A stretch of 36,800 nt of DNA from Acidobacteriaceae bacterium (GTDB lineage: Bacteria > Acidobacteriota > Terriglobia > Terriglobales > Acidobacteriaceae), in assembly GCA_027452245.1 (NCBI GenBank), contig DAIDGW010000003.1, positions 1 to 36,800 of the forward strand, written 5' to 3'. Position numbers and translations under genes: made by a program. Below the pieces are notes generated by a model. That model ran no database searches, was not told the DNA's origin, and saw only the letters and a list, made by a program, of their open reading frames with translations. Below, piece by piece: positions 7,556 through 15,050 of the stretch. Every line of letters starts with the position of its first letter. Positions within the stretch are counted from its first letter, which is position 1.

Positions 7556-8965
7556 TTACGCTCCGGCCGAGAGTTTGTGATGACTCTTGTTGGCGGCGAT
7601 CCCGTACTGGCGGATCTTGTAAAGCAGGGCTTTGTAGCTGATCTGCAAAAGTCCCGCGGCCTGCTTGCGATTCCAGTTGGTCTGTTCGAGAGCCTGACGG
7701 ATGGCTTGCGCCTCGGCTTCATCTTTGGCGCTGCGCGCCAGCGACTTCAATCCGCCCGCCGCATCTCCGCTATGTACCGAGCCATCTTCCGCGACCGCGC
7801 CGGTTCCATCGTGTTTGGGCTGTAGCTCCGCCAGGGCGAGATTTTCATCTCCGAGAATGATGTAGCGCTTCAGGAAATTATTGAGTTCGCGGAGATTTCC
7901 CGGCCAGTTGTGATCCTGGCACGCCTGCAGCAATGCCGGAGAGAGCGAAAGCGGAGGGCGAGCATAGCGTTCTGCCATGCGCGTCATGGAATGCTTGAGC
8001 AGCACGGGAATCTCTTCCTTGCGGTCGCGCAGCGGAGGCAATTGGAGCGTGAAGGCATTCAGGCGGTAATAGAGATCTTCACGCAGGCGTTTGGTCGCGA
8101 GGGCCTCGGGAATATTGATATTCGTGGCGGCCAGAATGCGGACGTCGACCTTGATCACGGAGCGGCTGCCGAGCCGGGAAAACTGCTGGTCCTGCAAGAC
8201 GTGCAATAGCTTGGCCTGGAGCAGCGGAGGCATCTCGCCGATTTCGTCGAGCAGGATCGTTCCCTTGTTGCACAATTCGAATTTTCCGGGCTTGGCATGA
8301 GTGGCGCCGGTAAATGCGCCGGGCTCGTATCCGAATAACTCGCTTTCCAGAAGATCGGCAGGAACGGCGGCGCAATTGACTTTGAGGAAGGTGCGATGGG
8401 CGCGCGGAGAAAGCTTGTGGATCAGCCGCGCCAGGACTTCCTTGCCGGTGCCGCTTTCGCCGAGAAGCAGAACCGGGATATCGACATTCGCGACGAGCGC
8501 GGCCTGGGAACGGATCTTGCGCATGGCGGGACTGGCAGCGATGAAAAACACGTCGTCGGCAAGTTCTTCCACTTCACCGCTGACCGTCTGCTTGCCCTGG
8601 CCGAGGCACAGGTCGATTACGGCGTCGAGTTCCGCTTTCTGAAATGGCTTGGTGAGATAGTCCTGCGCGCCCAGTTTCATCGCCTGAACGACTTTGCGCG
8701 TGTCGCTGACGCAAGAGAGCATGACAACCTTGGCCGCGGGGCGCAATTGCCGAATCTGTTCCAGCGTTTGCAGTCCGTCAATGCCGGGCATGAGCACGTC
8801 GAGCAGGATGAGGTCGGGCTGCAGGCCTTTCTTCAGGCGGTCGAGAGCTTCTTCTCCCGTGGTCGCCGTTTCCACTTTGTAATCGTCCACTTCAAGAAGC
8901 GTGCGGATGTAGCGGAGCATCCCCGGTTCGTCGTCGACCAGCAGGACTTTTGGCATATTGCTCAT
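7556..8965 (-). CDS. NtrC-family sigma-54 response regulator
   Basis: A 469 aa three-domain enhancer-binding protein. The receiver (1-120) has acidic residues D11/D12, phospho-acceptor D56, S84 and K106. The AAA+ domain has Walker A GESGTGKE (169-176), the sigma-54 contact loop GAFTGA (216-221) and Walker B ILLLDEIGE. A Fis-type helix-turn-helix follows at the C-terminus (NWNRKQAAGLLQISYKALLY region). When phosphorylated it should activate sigma-54 promoters. The ATG overlaps the stop of the kinase gene as ATGA, with an AGGA ribosome binding site, so the two form a cognate pair. No target promoter is evident in the window. The gene converges on the SBBP gene. Confidence 0.92.
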   Translation of the reverse strand: MSNMPKVLLVDDEPGMLRYIRTLLEVDDYKVETATTGEEALDRLKKGLQPDLILLDVLMPGIDGLQTLEQIRQLRPAAKVVMLSCVSDTRKVVQAMKLGAQDYLTKPFQKAELDAVIDLCLGQGKQTVSGEVEELADDVFFIAASPAMRKIRSQAALVANVDIPVLLLGESGTGKEVLARLIHKLSPRAHRTFLKVNCAAVPADLLESELFGYEPGAFTGATHAKPGKFELCNKGTILLDEIGEMPPLLQAKLLHVLQDQQFSRLGSRSVIKVDVRILAATNINIPEALATKRLREDLYYRLNAFTLQLPPLRDRKEEIPVLLKHSMTRMAERYARPPLSLSPALLQACQDHNWPGNLRELNNFLKRYIILGDENLALAELQPKHDGTGAVAEDGSVHSGDAAGGLKSLARSAKDEAEAQAIRQALEQTNWNRKQAAGLLQISYKALLYKIRQYGIAANKSHHKLSAGA

Positions 8966-9897
8966 TGGCTATTTCCTTTGCTGGAAGCCACGACCGGCGG
9001 CTTGTAAGGAATGAGAAACGAAAATTTGCATCCCGCACCGGGATCGCTTTCAACCCAGATTTTTCCACCCATGGAGTGAATCAGCCTGCGCGCAATCGCC
9101 AATCCCAGACCCATCCCTTCCTGGCTCGTGTTGGACGGCAAACGGAAAAAATCATCGAAAACTTCCAGGTGAAACTCTGCGGGAATTCCCGGGCCGGTAT
9201 CGGAGACGCTGATCTTGACTGCGTTCGGCGAGGTGACTTCCTTGCGGCGGCGTTCGACATTCTGCCCGGGCAAATTGGCGGCGCGCCGTTCCCACATGTG
9301 GGGCTCGGCGTGGATCCAGACCGTTCCCCCCTGCGGCGTGAACTTGAAAGCGTTTTCCAGCAGGTTGGAAATCACGCGCTCGAGCTTGGGTAAGTCGAAA
9401 GGAAAAACCGGCAGCTTGTCGTTGGGCAGGAAATACAACGCCAAGGCCTTGCCCTGAAAGCGGTTCGACCAAAGATGGCAGACGTCGGAAAGGCATTGAT
9501 TGATGTCGCCCCGGACGAACTGCATTTTCAGGCCACCGGTCTCGATGGCGCTGAAGGTCAGGAAATCCTGAATGAATTGCTGCAGGCGTTTGCCGCTGGC
9601 CTGCATGTCGACGAGAACGTTACGCTGGCGTTCATTCAGGGAACCAAGTTTTTCATTCTGAAGCAGCTCAACATATCCGTTCATGATCGCCAACGGCGTC
9701 TTCAGATCATGGGCAGCGGAAGCGAGCGCGTTCGTGGTGCGCTGGTACCGTTCCTGCAATTCGGTATATCTCTGAGCCAAATCGGCGCTGTCCGGCAGGT
9801 CAGCCGCGTGATCCACAGTCGACGCGGTCACAGAATTTTGCGCCTTCACGGCGGCAGAACCAGCGGAAGCACACGTATTCTTCTGGGCAATCGTCAT
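8962..9897 (-). CDS. Soluble sensor histidine kinase
   Basis: A 311 aa cytoplasmic histidine kinase with no membrane segment. It has a short N-terminal region ending in a probable coiled coil (about 38-60), a HisKA domain with phospho-acceptor H63 in SAAHDLKTPLA, and a HATPase_c domain with N-box ISNLLENAFKF (176-186), G1 DTGPG (233-237) and G2 GMGLGLA (261-267). No PAS, GAF or other sensory domain is visible, so the signal probably comes through a partner protein. It is the first gene of the two-component operon and overlaps its response regulator by four bases. Confidence 0.9.
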   Translation of the reverse strand: MTIAQKNTCASAGSAAVKAQNSVTASTVDHAADLPDSADLAQRYTELQERYQRTTNALASAAHDLKTPLAIMNGYVELLQNEKLGSLNERQRNVLVDMQASGKRLQQFIQDFLTFSAIETGGLKMQFVRGDINQCLSDVCHLWSNRFQGKALALYFLPNDKLPVFPFDLPKLERVISNLLENAFKFTPQGGTVWIHAEPHMWERRAANLPGQNVERRRKEVTSPNAVKISVSDTGPGIPAEFHLEVFDDFFRLPSNTSQEGMGLGLAIARRLIHSMGGKIWVESDPGAGCKFSFLIPYKPPVVASSKGNSQ

Positions 9898-10172
9898 TGA
9901 GGAACCGACGGTTCAGCGGGGAGGGAGGACCGCTGCATTCTCTTTGCGGAAGAATAGGCGGTCAAAAAAATCGTAGAACTCCCGGCAAAACCTTGTCAAT
10001 CAAAAATGAGATCGGATTACCCAAGTGTAGCAAAACTCTGCACTTCCGCAGTTCACGGGAGTCGCAGCACCTTCAGGTAACAGGCGAATGGAAGACGAAG
10101 ATTTCAGTGGAAAATACCTGGTTTGTTACCGGTATTGTGCTGCTGCTTCCGTGATTTGCGAGGAGTTCACAG

Positions 10173-10625
10173 GTGGGTGGACAGTTTTACGACCCAATTG
10201 GCAGCCAGGATGCTTTCCCTTCCGCGAAAGATGCAGGGGATTGCGTGAAGCCACGGAAGCAGGCCAGCGAACGACGGAAGTGGTCCCGGTTGCCGCTGGC
10301 GATCCCGGTTTTTGTCCGCAGCCATGACCCGGGTGGCAAAGAGATTCTGGAGTTTGCCACGGCATTGAATGTGAGCGCGGGAGGAATGTTGCTGGCGGTA
10401 CGCCGCGCTATGCCGGCGTCGTCTGCCCTGAGGCTGGAGATTCCCAGCGCGCCGCTAGCCAGCGCAGCCGGATTGCCTGCCATGTCGCGCATGCTGCGCG
10501 CCAGGGCGCTGCGTACGACACACGCGGCGGGGTATCACCTGGTCGGGTTGAAGTTCTCGCGTCCGTTGCTGAATGGCCGTCATCGGGGGGCGGTCTCGAA
10601 ACGGAAGCCGGCTTCCGCAAAGTGA
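10173..10625 (+). CDS. PilZ domain protein
   Basis: A 150 aa standalone PilZ protein with the cyclic-di-GMP signature R34-R-K-W-S-R39 and N66-V-S-A-G-G71. The start is GTG with AGGAG seven bases upstream. Its roughly 30-residue N-terminal extension is not recognised. It is the second PilZ protein in the window, differs clearly from the one at 3120-3494, and lies between two sigma-54 activator genes. The C-terminus is basic. Probable role: a cyclic-di-GMP effector for motility or surface behaviour; the partner is unknown. Confidence 0.78.
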   Translation: MGGQFYDPIGSQDAFPSAKDAGDCVKPRKQASERRKWSRLPLAIPVFVRSHDPGGKEILEFATALNVSAGGMLLAVRRAMPASSALRLEIPSAPLASAAGLPAMSRMLRARALRTTHAAGYHLVGLKFSRPLLNGRHRGAVSKRKPASAK

Positions 10626-10833
10626 GAAATGTTTTCCCACGGAATGGAGCCGGGTAATAGGGAAGACTGGCCGGAAGGTTACCTTTAGTGCCGGTTTGCA
10701 ATCTATCGTAAGTTTCCCCACTAGAAGCAGATAGGCTACGATTGCCAAGCTTGGAGGAGGTGTTCCCGAGTTTGGCTGTCGGGGTGCACCCATCCATTTG
10801 CCCCCTCTCCTGCGATTGCGACCAATTACTACC

Positions 10834-11898
10834 ATGAACACCACAAGCAGCGTCAGTTCGCTGGTACAGCCTCTGGGAGATTTTCCGCCGGAGAACATCA
10901 TTTTCGGGCGCACGGAAGCCATGCAGACGGTGCGCGATCGCCTGAGCCGCCTGGCGGGGGCGAACGTGCCGGTTTTAATCCACGGCGAAAGCGGAACGGG
11001 CAAAGACATCATTGCGCGCATGATTCACGCGGCATCGCCGTGGCGCAATGGACCGTGGGTGAAGGTGAACTGCCCGGCTATTCCGGGCACGCTGCTGGAG
11101 AGTGAGCTTTTCGGCTACGAAAAAGGAGCGTTCACCGGCGCGTTCGGAGCGAAGCCGGGCCGGGTCGAACTGGCGCATCGCGGCACGCTGTTTCTCGATG
11201 AAATTTCGGAACTCGATCTCGGGCTGCAATCGAAGCTGTTGCAGCTTTTGCAGGATGGGCAATTCTGCCGGATCGGAGCGCAGGAAGATAAGAAAGTCGA
11301 AGTGCGCGTAGTATGCGCGACCAACCGGAAACTGGAGCAGGAGATCGAGAACGGCACGTTCCGCTCGGACCTGTTCTATCGCATCAACGTCGTGAACGTA
11401 TATTTGCCTCCGCTGCGCGAGAGAGCCGAAGACATTCCCGAGCTGGTGAATTATTTCCTTGAACATTACAACCGCAAGTACAACTGCCGGGCGAGAGCGC
11501 TTTCATTGCAACTGATGTCGGTTCTGCGCAAGTATCATTGGCCGGGCAACGTGCGCGAGCTGGAGAACCTGATCAAGCGCTACGTCATTCTGGGAAATGA
11601 AGAGGTGATTTCTTCAGACTTGAAGCCGCGCGAGACGGATTTGTTCAACGCCGACATTCCGATGGACGGGCAGATTTCCCTGAAGAAGCTGACGCGGCAG
11701 GCGGTGCGGGAACTGGAACGGAAGGTTATCCTGAAGGTGCTGCAGAGCAATCATTGGAACCGGAAAATGACGGCTAAGACGCTGGGCATCAGCTATCGCG
11801 CGCTGCTGTATAAGATCCGGGATGCGGGCCTGCCATCGAACCGCATGAAGCGGATCGCCGAGCCGCCGGTGGAAGTAAAAGAGGTCGCCGCCGACTAA
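10834..11898 (+). CDS. Sigma-54 activator lacking a receiver domain (PspF-like layout)
   Basis: A 354 aa enhancer-binding protein consisting of an AAA+ domain and a Fis-type helix-turn-helix. Visible motifs are Walker A GESGTGKD (51-58), GAFTGA (98-103), Walker B LFLDEIS (119-125) and a C-terminal helix-turn-helix (HWNRKMTAKTLGISYRALLY). There is no receiver, GAF or V4R domain, only about 20 residues before the AAA+ core, so it is either constitutive or controlled by a partner. The ATG at 10834 is preferred; an in-frame TTG at 10798 would add 12 residues. Neither start has a strong ribosome binding site. Its AAA+ core and helix-turn-helix resemble those of the nearby NtrC-type regulator, which suggests a related regulatory circuit. 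Confidence 0.88.
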   Translation: MNTTSSVSSLVQPLGDFPPENIIFGRTEAMQTVRDRLSRLAGANVPVLIHGESGTGKDIIARMIHAASPWRNGPWVKVNCPAIPGTLLESELFGYEKGAFTGAFGAKPGRVELAHRGTLFLDEISELDLGLQSKLLQLLQDGQFCRIGAQEDKKVEVRVVCATNRKLEQEIENGTFRSDLFYRINVVNVYLPPLRERAEDIPELVNYFLEHYNRKYNCRARALSLQLMSVLRKYHWPGNVRELENLIKRYVILGNEEVISSDLKPRETDLFNADIPMDGQISLKKLTRQAVRELERKVILKVLQSNHWNRKMTAKTLGISYRALLYKIRDAGLPSNRMKRIAEPPVEVKEVAAD

Positions 11899-11926
11899 CG
11901 AAGAGCGTTGCGCCAGCCGCCCCGCG

Positions 11927-12541
11927 CTATTTCAGGTACTTGCCGGGCAGCATCAGCCCTGGCCGCTCATCATCGAAGAGGATGCTTGCAATCCAGAAGC
12001 GTCCCCGGGCCTGCACAATCTGGAAGGAATTGATGCCTCGCGAAAATGGCTGGGCGTCTTCCTTCGCATTCCGGCTCTCATACGTGCTCCACACCGCAAC
12101 GAGATTGCCGAACTCTTCGACGCGGTTCGCCATGCTGCGCTCGAAGAAACCGTGCGCTTTGAAATAGGAATCATCGCGTTGGGCGTACCTATCGGGAGTC
12201 AAGAAGATGGCATCGCCCTTGCGCGCGGGTGCTGTTTTCGTGGGCGGAGATTCGGGGACGACCACGCCAATGCGCCCGTCGGGCAGAAATAGCGAGTGAA
12301 AGCGGACCCAGTCGCGGTTGCCGGCAGGTCCGGAGATCACATCATAGAGCGCAGCGACGAGGTGATCGACCGTATCCGCATCCTGTGGATTCTTCAGCGC
12401 GGGCCAATCGGGATGCGCCGCCAGCGTTCCGACCAGTGGAGGCGGCGCGGGAGCGGTGGCGGGAGCAGACTGCTGCGCGAGCGCATTCAGCGCCAGGCCT
12501 ATAAGAAGAAAATGCGGTATGAGGCGGCAGGTACGGGTCAT
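11927..12541 (-). CDS. Exported NTF2/SnoaL-like protein of unknown function
   Basis: A 204 aa protein with a signal peptide (about residues 1-22, cleavage near ALAQQ), a Pro/Ala-rich linker and then a region resembling the NTF2-like fold. That region has a helix with LVAALYDVISGPAGNRDW, then FLPDGRI, and a late strand pair FQIVQARGRFWIASILFD. Such domains bind small molecules or act as simple enzymes; no catalytic residues can be assigned. It is transcribed alone and converges on the sigma-54 activator gene. The product should be periplasmic. Confidence 0.7.
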   Translation of the reverse strand: MTRTCRLIPHFLLIGLALNALAQQSAPATAPAPPPLVGTLAAHPDWPALKNPQDADTVDHLVAALYDVISGPAGNRDWVRFHSLFLPDGRIGVVVPESPPTKTAPARKGDAIFLTPDRYAQRDDSYFKAHGFFERSMANRVEEFGNLVAVWSTYESRNAKEDAQPFSRGINSFQIVQARGRFWIASILFDDERPGLMLPGKYLK

Positions 12542-12881
12542 CGGGGCAATCTCCTTTGGTGCCTGAGTCTAACAAACTGCCGCGGGACCCGGTTGCGCAA
12601 CTGAGGCTCACTTCAGTTATCTAAGGTTTGAAAAGGCGCGCTCCGGCACCGGGTTTTTCTCCCGATCCAACGAGCCGCAAGGAAAAGTCCTCGCCTTACG
12701 GATTGCGATGCAGGCCGCGCAGCTTCTCGAGTTTTTTCCGATCATCTGCGTTTTGCTTCGGTCCACTGGAAAATCACACGAACGTGGCTATATCTCAAAT
12801 TGACAGGATCTGATATAGTACGTTGCATACGACGTGTCGTATACGACACGTCGTGTACAACACTATGAAGGGGGGGGGAGT
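12542..12881. other. Regulatory intergenic region before the methyltransferase-MarR operon
   Basis: A 340-base region with no convincing gene. The right half is rich in symmetry: an inverted repeat CTATATC (12788-12794) / GATATAG (12812-12818), a TTGACA (12800-12805) between those arms, and a 26 bp perfect palindrome at 12829-12854. Just before the ATG there is a run of nine G that forms part of the ribosome binding region. Confidence 0.6.
12822..12861. promoter_or_regulatory. Large palindromic operator, probably for MarR
   Basis: The core 12829-12854 is a perfect 26 bp palindrome. It can also be read as two adjacent 14 bp near-palindromes with TACGAC and GTCGT arms. Symmetry extends to 20+20 bases (12822-12861) with two mismatched pairs. 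It lies about 20 bases before the start codon of the methyltransferase gene and downstream of a TTGACA, so a bound repressor would block the promoter. MarR-family proteins typically bind such sites in their own operons. A transcript hairpin is an alternative role. Confidence 0.6.
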
Positions 12882-13460
12882 ATGCAGCACACAATCGATT
12901 TGAGGATGGCCGCCGATCGGCTCTGGTTCGTTCTGATGGTGGTATGGCTGATTGCTGCGATCGGCAGACGCAAGACTGTGCGAAGACAATCACACGGAAC
13001 CCGGCTATGGCAGAGCGGGATCCTGTTGCTTGGCGGGTGGTTACTCTTCTGGCGGAATACAGGGGTTGCATGGCTGGATTTCACCGTCATGCCACGCACG
13101 AACATCGTGCAGTGGACTGGATTTGCGATTACTCTCGCAGGAATCGCATTTGCCCTCTGGGCGCGCTTGACACTGGGGACCAACTGGAGTGGGGTGGTAG
13201 CACTGAAGGAAGGCCAGAATCTTGTGCGACGCGGACCCTACAGAGTTCTTCGGCATCCGATCTACACCGGAATTCTCGCCGGGCTGGCAGGCACCGCGGT
13301 TACTCGCGGTTCGGTGCACGCTTTGATGGCCCTTCCAGTTTGTGCATTTGCGTTCTGGCTGAAATCGCTGACTGAGGAACAATTCATGGTCGACCAATTT
13401 GGAGAAGAATATCTGCAATACCGCCGCCACGTGCGAGCGCTGGTACCATTCATTTTGTAG
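12882..13460 (+). CDS. Isoprenylcysteine carboxyl methyltransferase (ICMT)-family membrane protein
   Basis: A 192 aa membrane protein with about five hydrophobic segments. The C-terminal ICMT/PEMT signature is present: GPYRVLRHPIYTG (118-130), which binds S-adenosylmethionine, and EEQFM...FGEEYLQYRRHV (165-184). Bacterial members methylate small molecules or lipids, and the substrate here is unknown. The ATG at 12882 follows a G-rich ribosome binding site; an upstream in-frame start at 12834 falls inside the palindrome and is rejected. The marR-type gene starts eight bases after the stop, so the two form an operon that the MarR protein probably regulates. Confidence 0.82.
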   Translation: MQHTIDLRMAADRLWFVLMVVWLIAAIGRRKTVRRQSHGTRLWQSGILLLGGWLLFWRNTGVAWLDFTVMPRTNIVQWTGFAITLAGIAFALWARLTLGTNWSGVVALKEGQNLVRRGPYRVLRHPIYTGILAGLAGTAVTRGSVHALMALPVCAFAFWLKSLTEEQFMVDQFGEEYLQYRRHVRALVPFIL

Positions 13461-13468
13461 AGGAGCCG

Positions 13469-13921
13469 ATGGCCAGAAACCAGAATAAGCATGAAAAGCT
13501 TCGCGAACTTGCGCAGCACATCGAGGCGCAATTGCATGGCATCCGGCGGAAGCTGCGGTATCAGCTTGAAGCGGAATATGCTGCCGGGCGGTTAACCGGG
13601 CCGCAGCGGATGGTCATGCAGTTGCTGGTCCGAACCGAAACGATGAGCCTGAAGGATTTGAGCAGAACGGTAGGCCTTGCGCACAGCACAGTTTCAGGAA
13701 TTGTCGATCGCCTGGAAGCCCGTGGCATGGTAGAGCGTCGTCCCGGAACGAGTGACCGGCGTGTAACGCAGATCAGCGTAACAAAACCAGTGCGCGATTT
13801 TCTGCAGCGGCAAGCGCCGGAGCTTACGCTTCATCCGCTAGTCACGGCGCTCAAGCGTGCAACCCTGGCGGAGCGGGAGACGGTTCAGGAGGGATTGAAC
13901 ATCCTGGAAAGACTGCTCTGA
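13469..13921 (+). CDS. MarR-family transcriptional regulator
   Basis: A 150 aa winged-helix repressor. The recognition helix region is LSRTVGLAHSTVSGIVDRLEA, and the wing contains GTSDRRVTQISVT, the typical MarR D-x-R-x(5)-L-T-like pattern. A charged N-terminal helix and a C-terminal helix would form the dimer interface. The ATG has a GAGGAG ribosome binding site. It lies directly behind the ICMT-family gene, and the palindrome at 12822-12861 is the obvious candidate operator, giving autoregulation. Ligand unknown. Confidence 0.87.
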   Translation: MARNQNKHEKLRELAQHIEAQLHGIRRKLRYQLEAEYAAGRLTGPQRMVMQLLVRTETMSLKDLSRTVGLAHSTVSGIVDRLEARGMVERRPGTSDRRVTQISVTKPVRDFLQRQAPELTLHPLVTALKRATLAERETVQEGLNILERLL

Positions 13922-14311
13922 AGAGCATTCCACCCTGTTTGTCCGGTTCTTTAGCACGCTATCGGCGTATGCGGAGTCCACGACGTTCCGCGACTCGGGC
14001 TCTTCTTCTGATCTGGCAGCAAATAGACCGTCTTTCATCGATGCGCACAGGCCAGCCAATCCTCACCGGGCCGCCGGTGTGGCTTTTGTCGGCTTTGTTT
14101 ATTTGGCCTTATCTGTCATGACGATATCGTCTACCCGCTGCTGTCATGACGTTGTGTTCCTGCAGGAATGTTTGGTTTCCATCCGCCCAGGCACTCCTCA
14201 GCCCGCCCCGCGCAGCAATTCTCAGGGAGAGCGAAATTATGGTATGAAGTAACAAATGTACAAATTTCCTATGATGATGCGCAGCGCGACGTTGGTTTCG
14301 GAGAATCGCGG
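13922..14311. other. Intergenic region with a cluster of short palindromes
   Basis: A 390-base region between the marR-type gene and the histidine phosphatase gene, with no supported gene. An 11-base direct repeat (CTGTCATGACG at 14113-14123 and 14141-14151) contains the palindrome GTCATGAC, and between the copies lies the 10 bp perfect palindrome ACGATATCGT (14121-14130). This resembles a regulatory site for the downstream gene. The start region of that gene also has possible starts at 14168 and 14312. Confidence 0.45.
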
Positions 14312-15028
14312 GTGAGTGACATTTACCTCATCCGGCACGGTCAGGCCGGAACGCGCGAAGCCTACGATTCACTTTCCGAGTTGGGGCGGCGGCAATCGCG
14401 GTTATTGGGCGAGTGGCTCGCCTCGCAAGAAATCAAATTCACGGCGGCTTATTCGGGCGAGATGTCCCGGCAGAAAGAGACGGCACGCGAGGTCAGCGCC
14501 GGCTATGGAGATAAGTTCCCAAGTCTCATGGTGGACCGGCGTTGGAATGAGTTTGACCTGGAGCGCCTGTATCGGGAGATTGCTCCGCAACTGTGCGCCG
14601 AAAGCGACGATTTTCGGCGCGAATTTGAAGCCATGAACCTGCAGGCTCGCGCCAGCAGTGGGGAAGAGCAGGGCAGCGTGCATCGCCGCTGGCTGCCGTG
14701 CGATTCAGCGATGGTGGCGGCATGGATCCACGGCACACACCAGTTCGGAGGCGAGAGCTGGCCTGACTTTCACCGGCGTATCAGCGCGTGCGGCGATCGA
14801 TTGCGCGCGATGAACGCGCACGAAAGCGTCGCCGTCTTCACTTCGGCGACTCCGATTTCTATCCTGACGGGATTAACTCTCGATGTGCGGGACGGGCGCG
14901 TGATGCGACTCGCGGGAGCGATGCACAATGCCTCGTTCACCATCCTCGAAGCGCGCGGCGAAGAGTTGCGGCTGATGAGTTTCAACGCGACGCCGCATCT
15001 GGACGCGGACCAGCGCACATTCCGCTGA
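14312..15028 (+). CDS. Histidine phosphatase (phosphoglycerate mutase) superfamily protein
   Basis: A 238 aa protein with the superfamily's N-terminal L-I-R-H-G motif (catalytic His9). The GTG start at 14312 puts this motif at residue 6, as is usual for the family, and has GGAG eight bases upstream; the upstream ATG at 14168 would add 48 unconserved residues. Members act as phosphatases or mutases through a phospho-His intermediate. In the strand where a second catalytic His normally lies (consensus V-x-H-G), this protein reads VFTSATPIS, so that His appears to be missing. It may be a divergent enzyme or a non-catalytic binding protein. It converges on the RND operon. Confidence 0.8.
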   Translation: MSDIYLIRHGQAGTREAYDSLSELGRRQSRLLGEWLASQEIKFTAAYSGEMSRQKETAREVSAGYGDKFPSLMVDRRWNEFDLERLYREIAPQLCAESDDFRREFEAMNLQARASSGEEQGSVHRRWLPCDSAMVAAWIHGTHQFGGESWPDFHRRISACGDRLRAMNAHESVAVFTSATPISILTGLTLDVRDGRVMRLAGAMHNASFTILEARGEELRLMSFNATPHLDADQRTFR

Positions 15029-15050
15029 GAGTGTGCGATCCGCGTGAAAT

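Noticed and set aside
10671-10686. Possible sigma-54 promoter (TGGCCGG-N4-TT) before the receiver-free activator gene
   Set aside because: The -24-like half matches, but the -12 element lacks the essential GC at the right spacing. The TTTGCA slightly downstream has no GG at the required distance.
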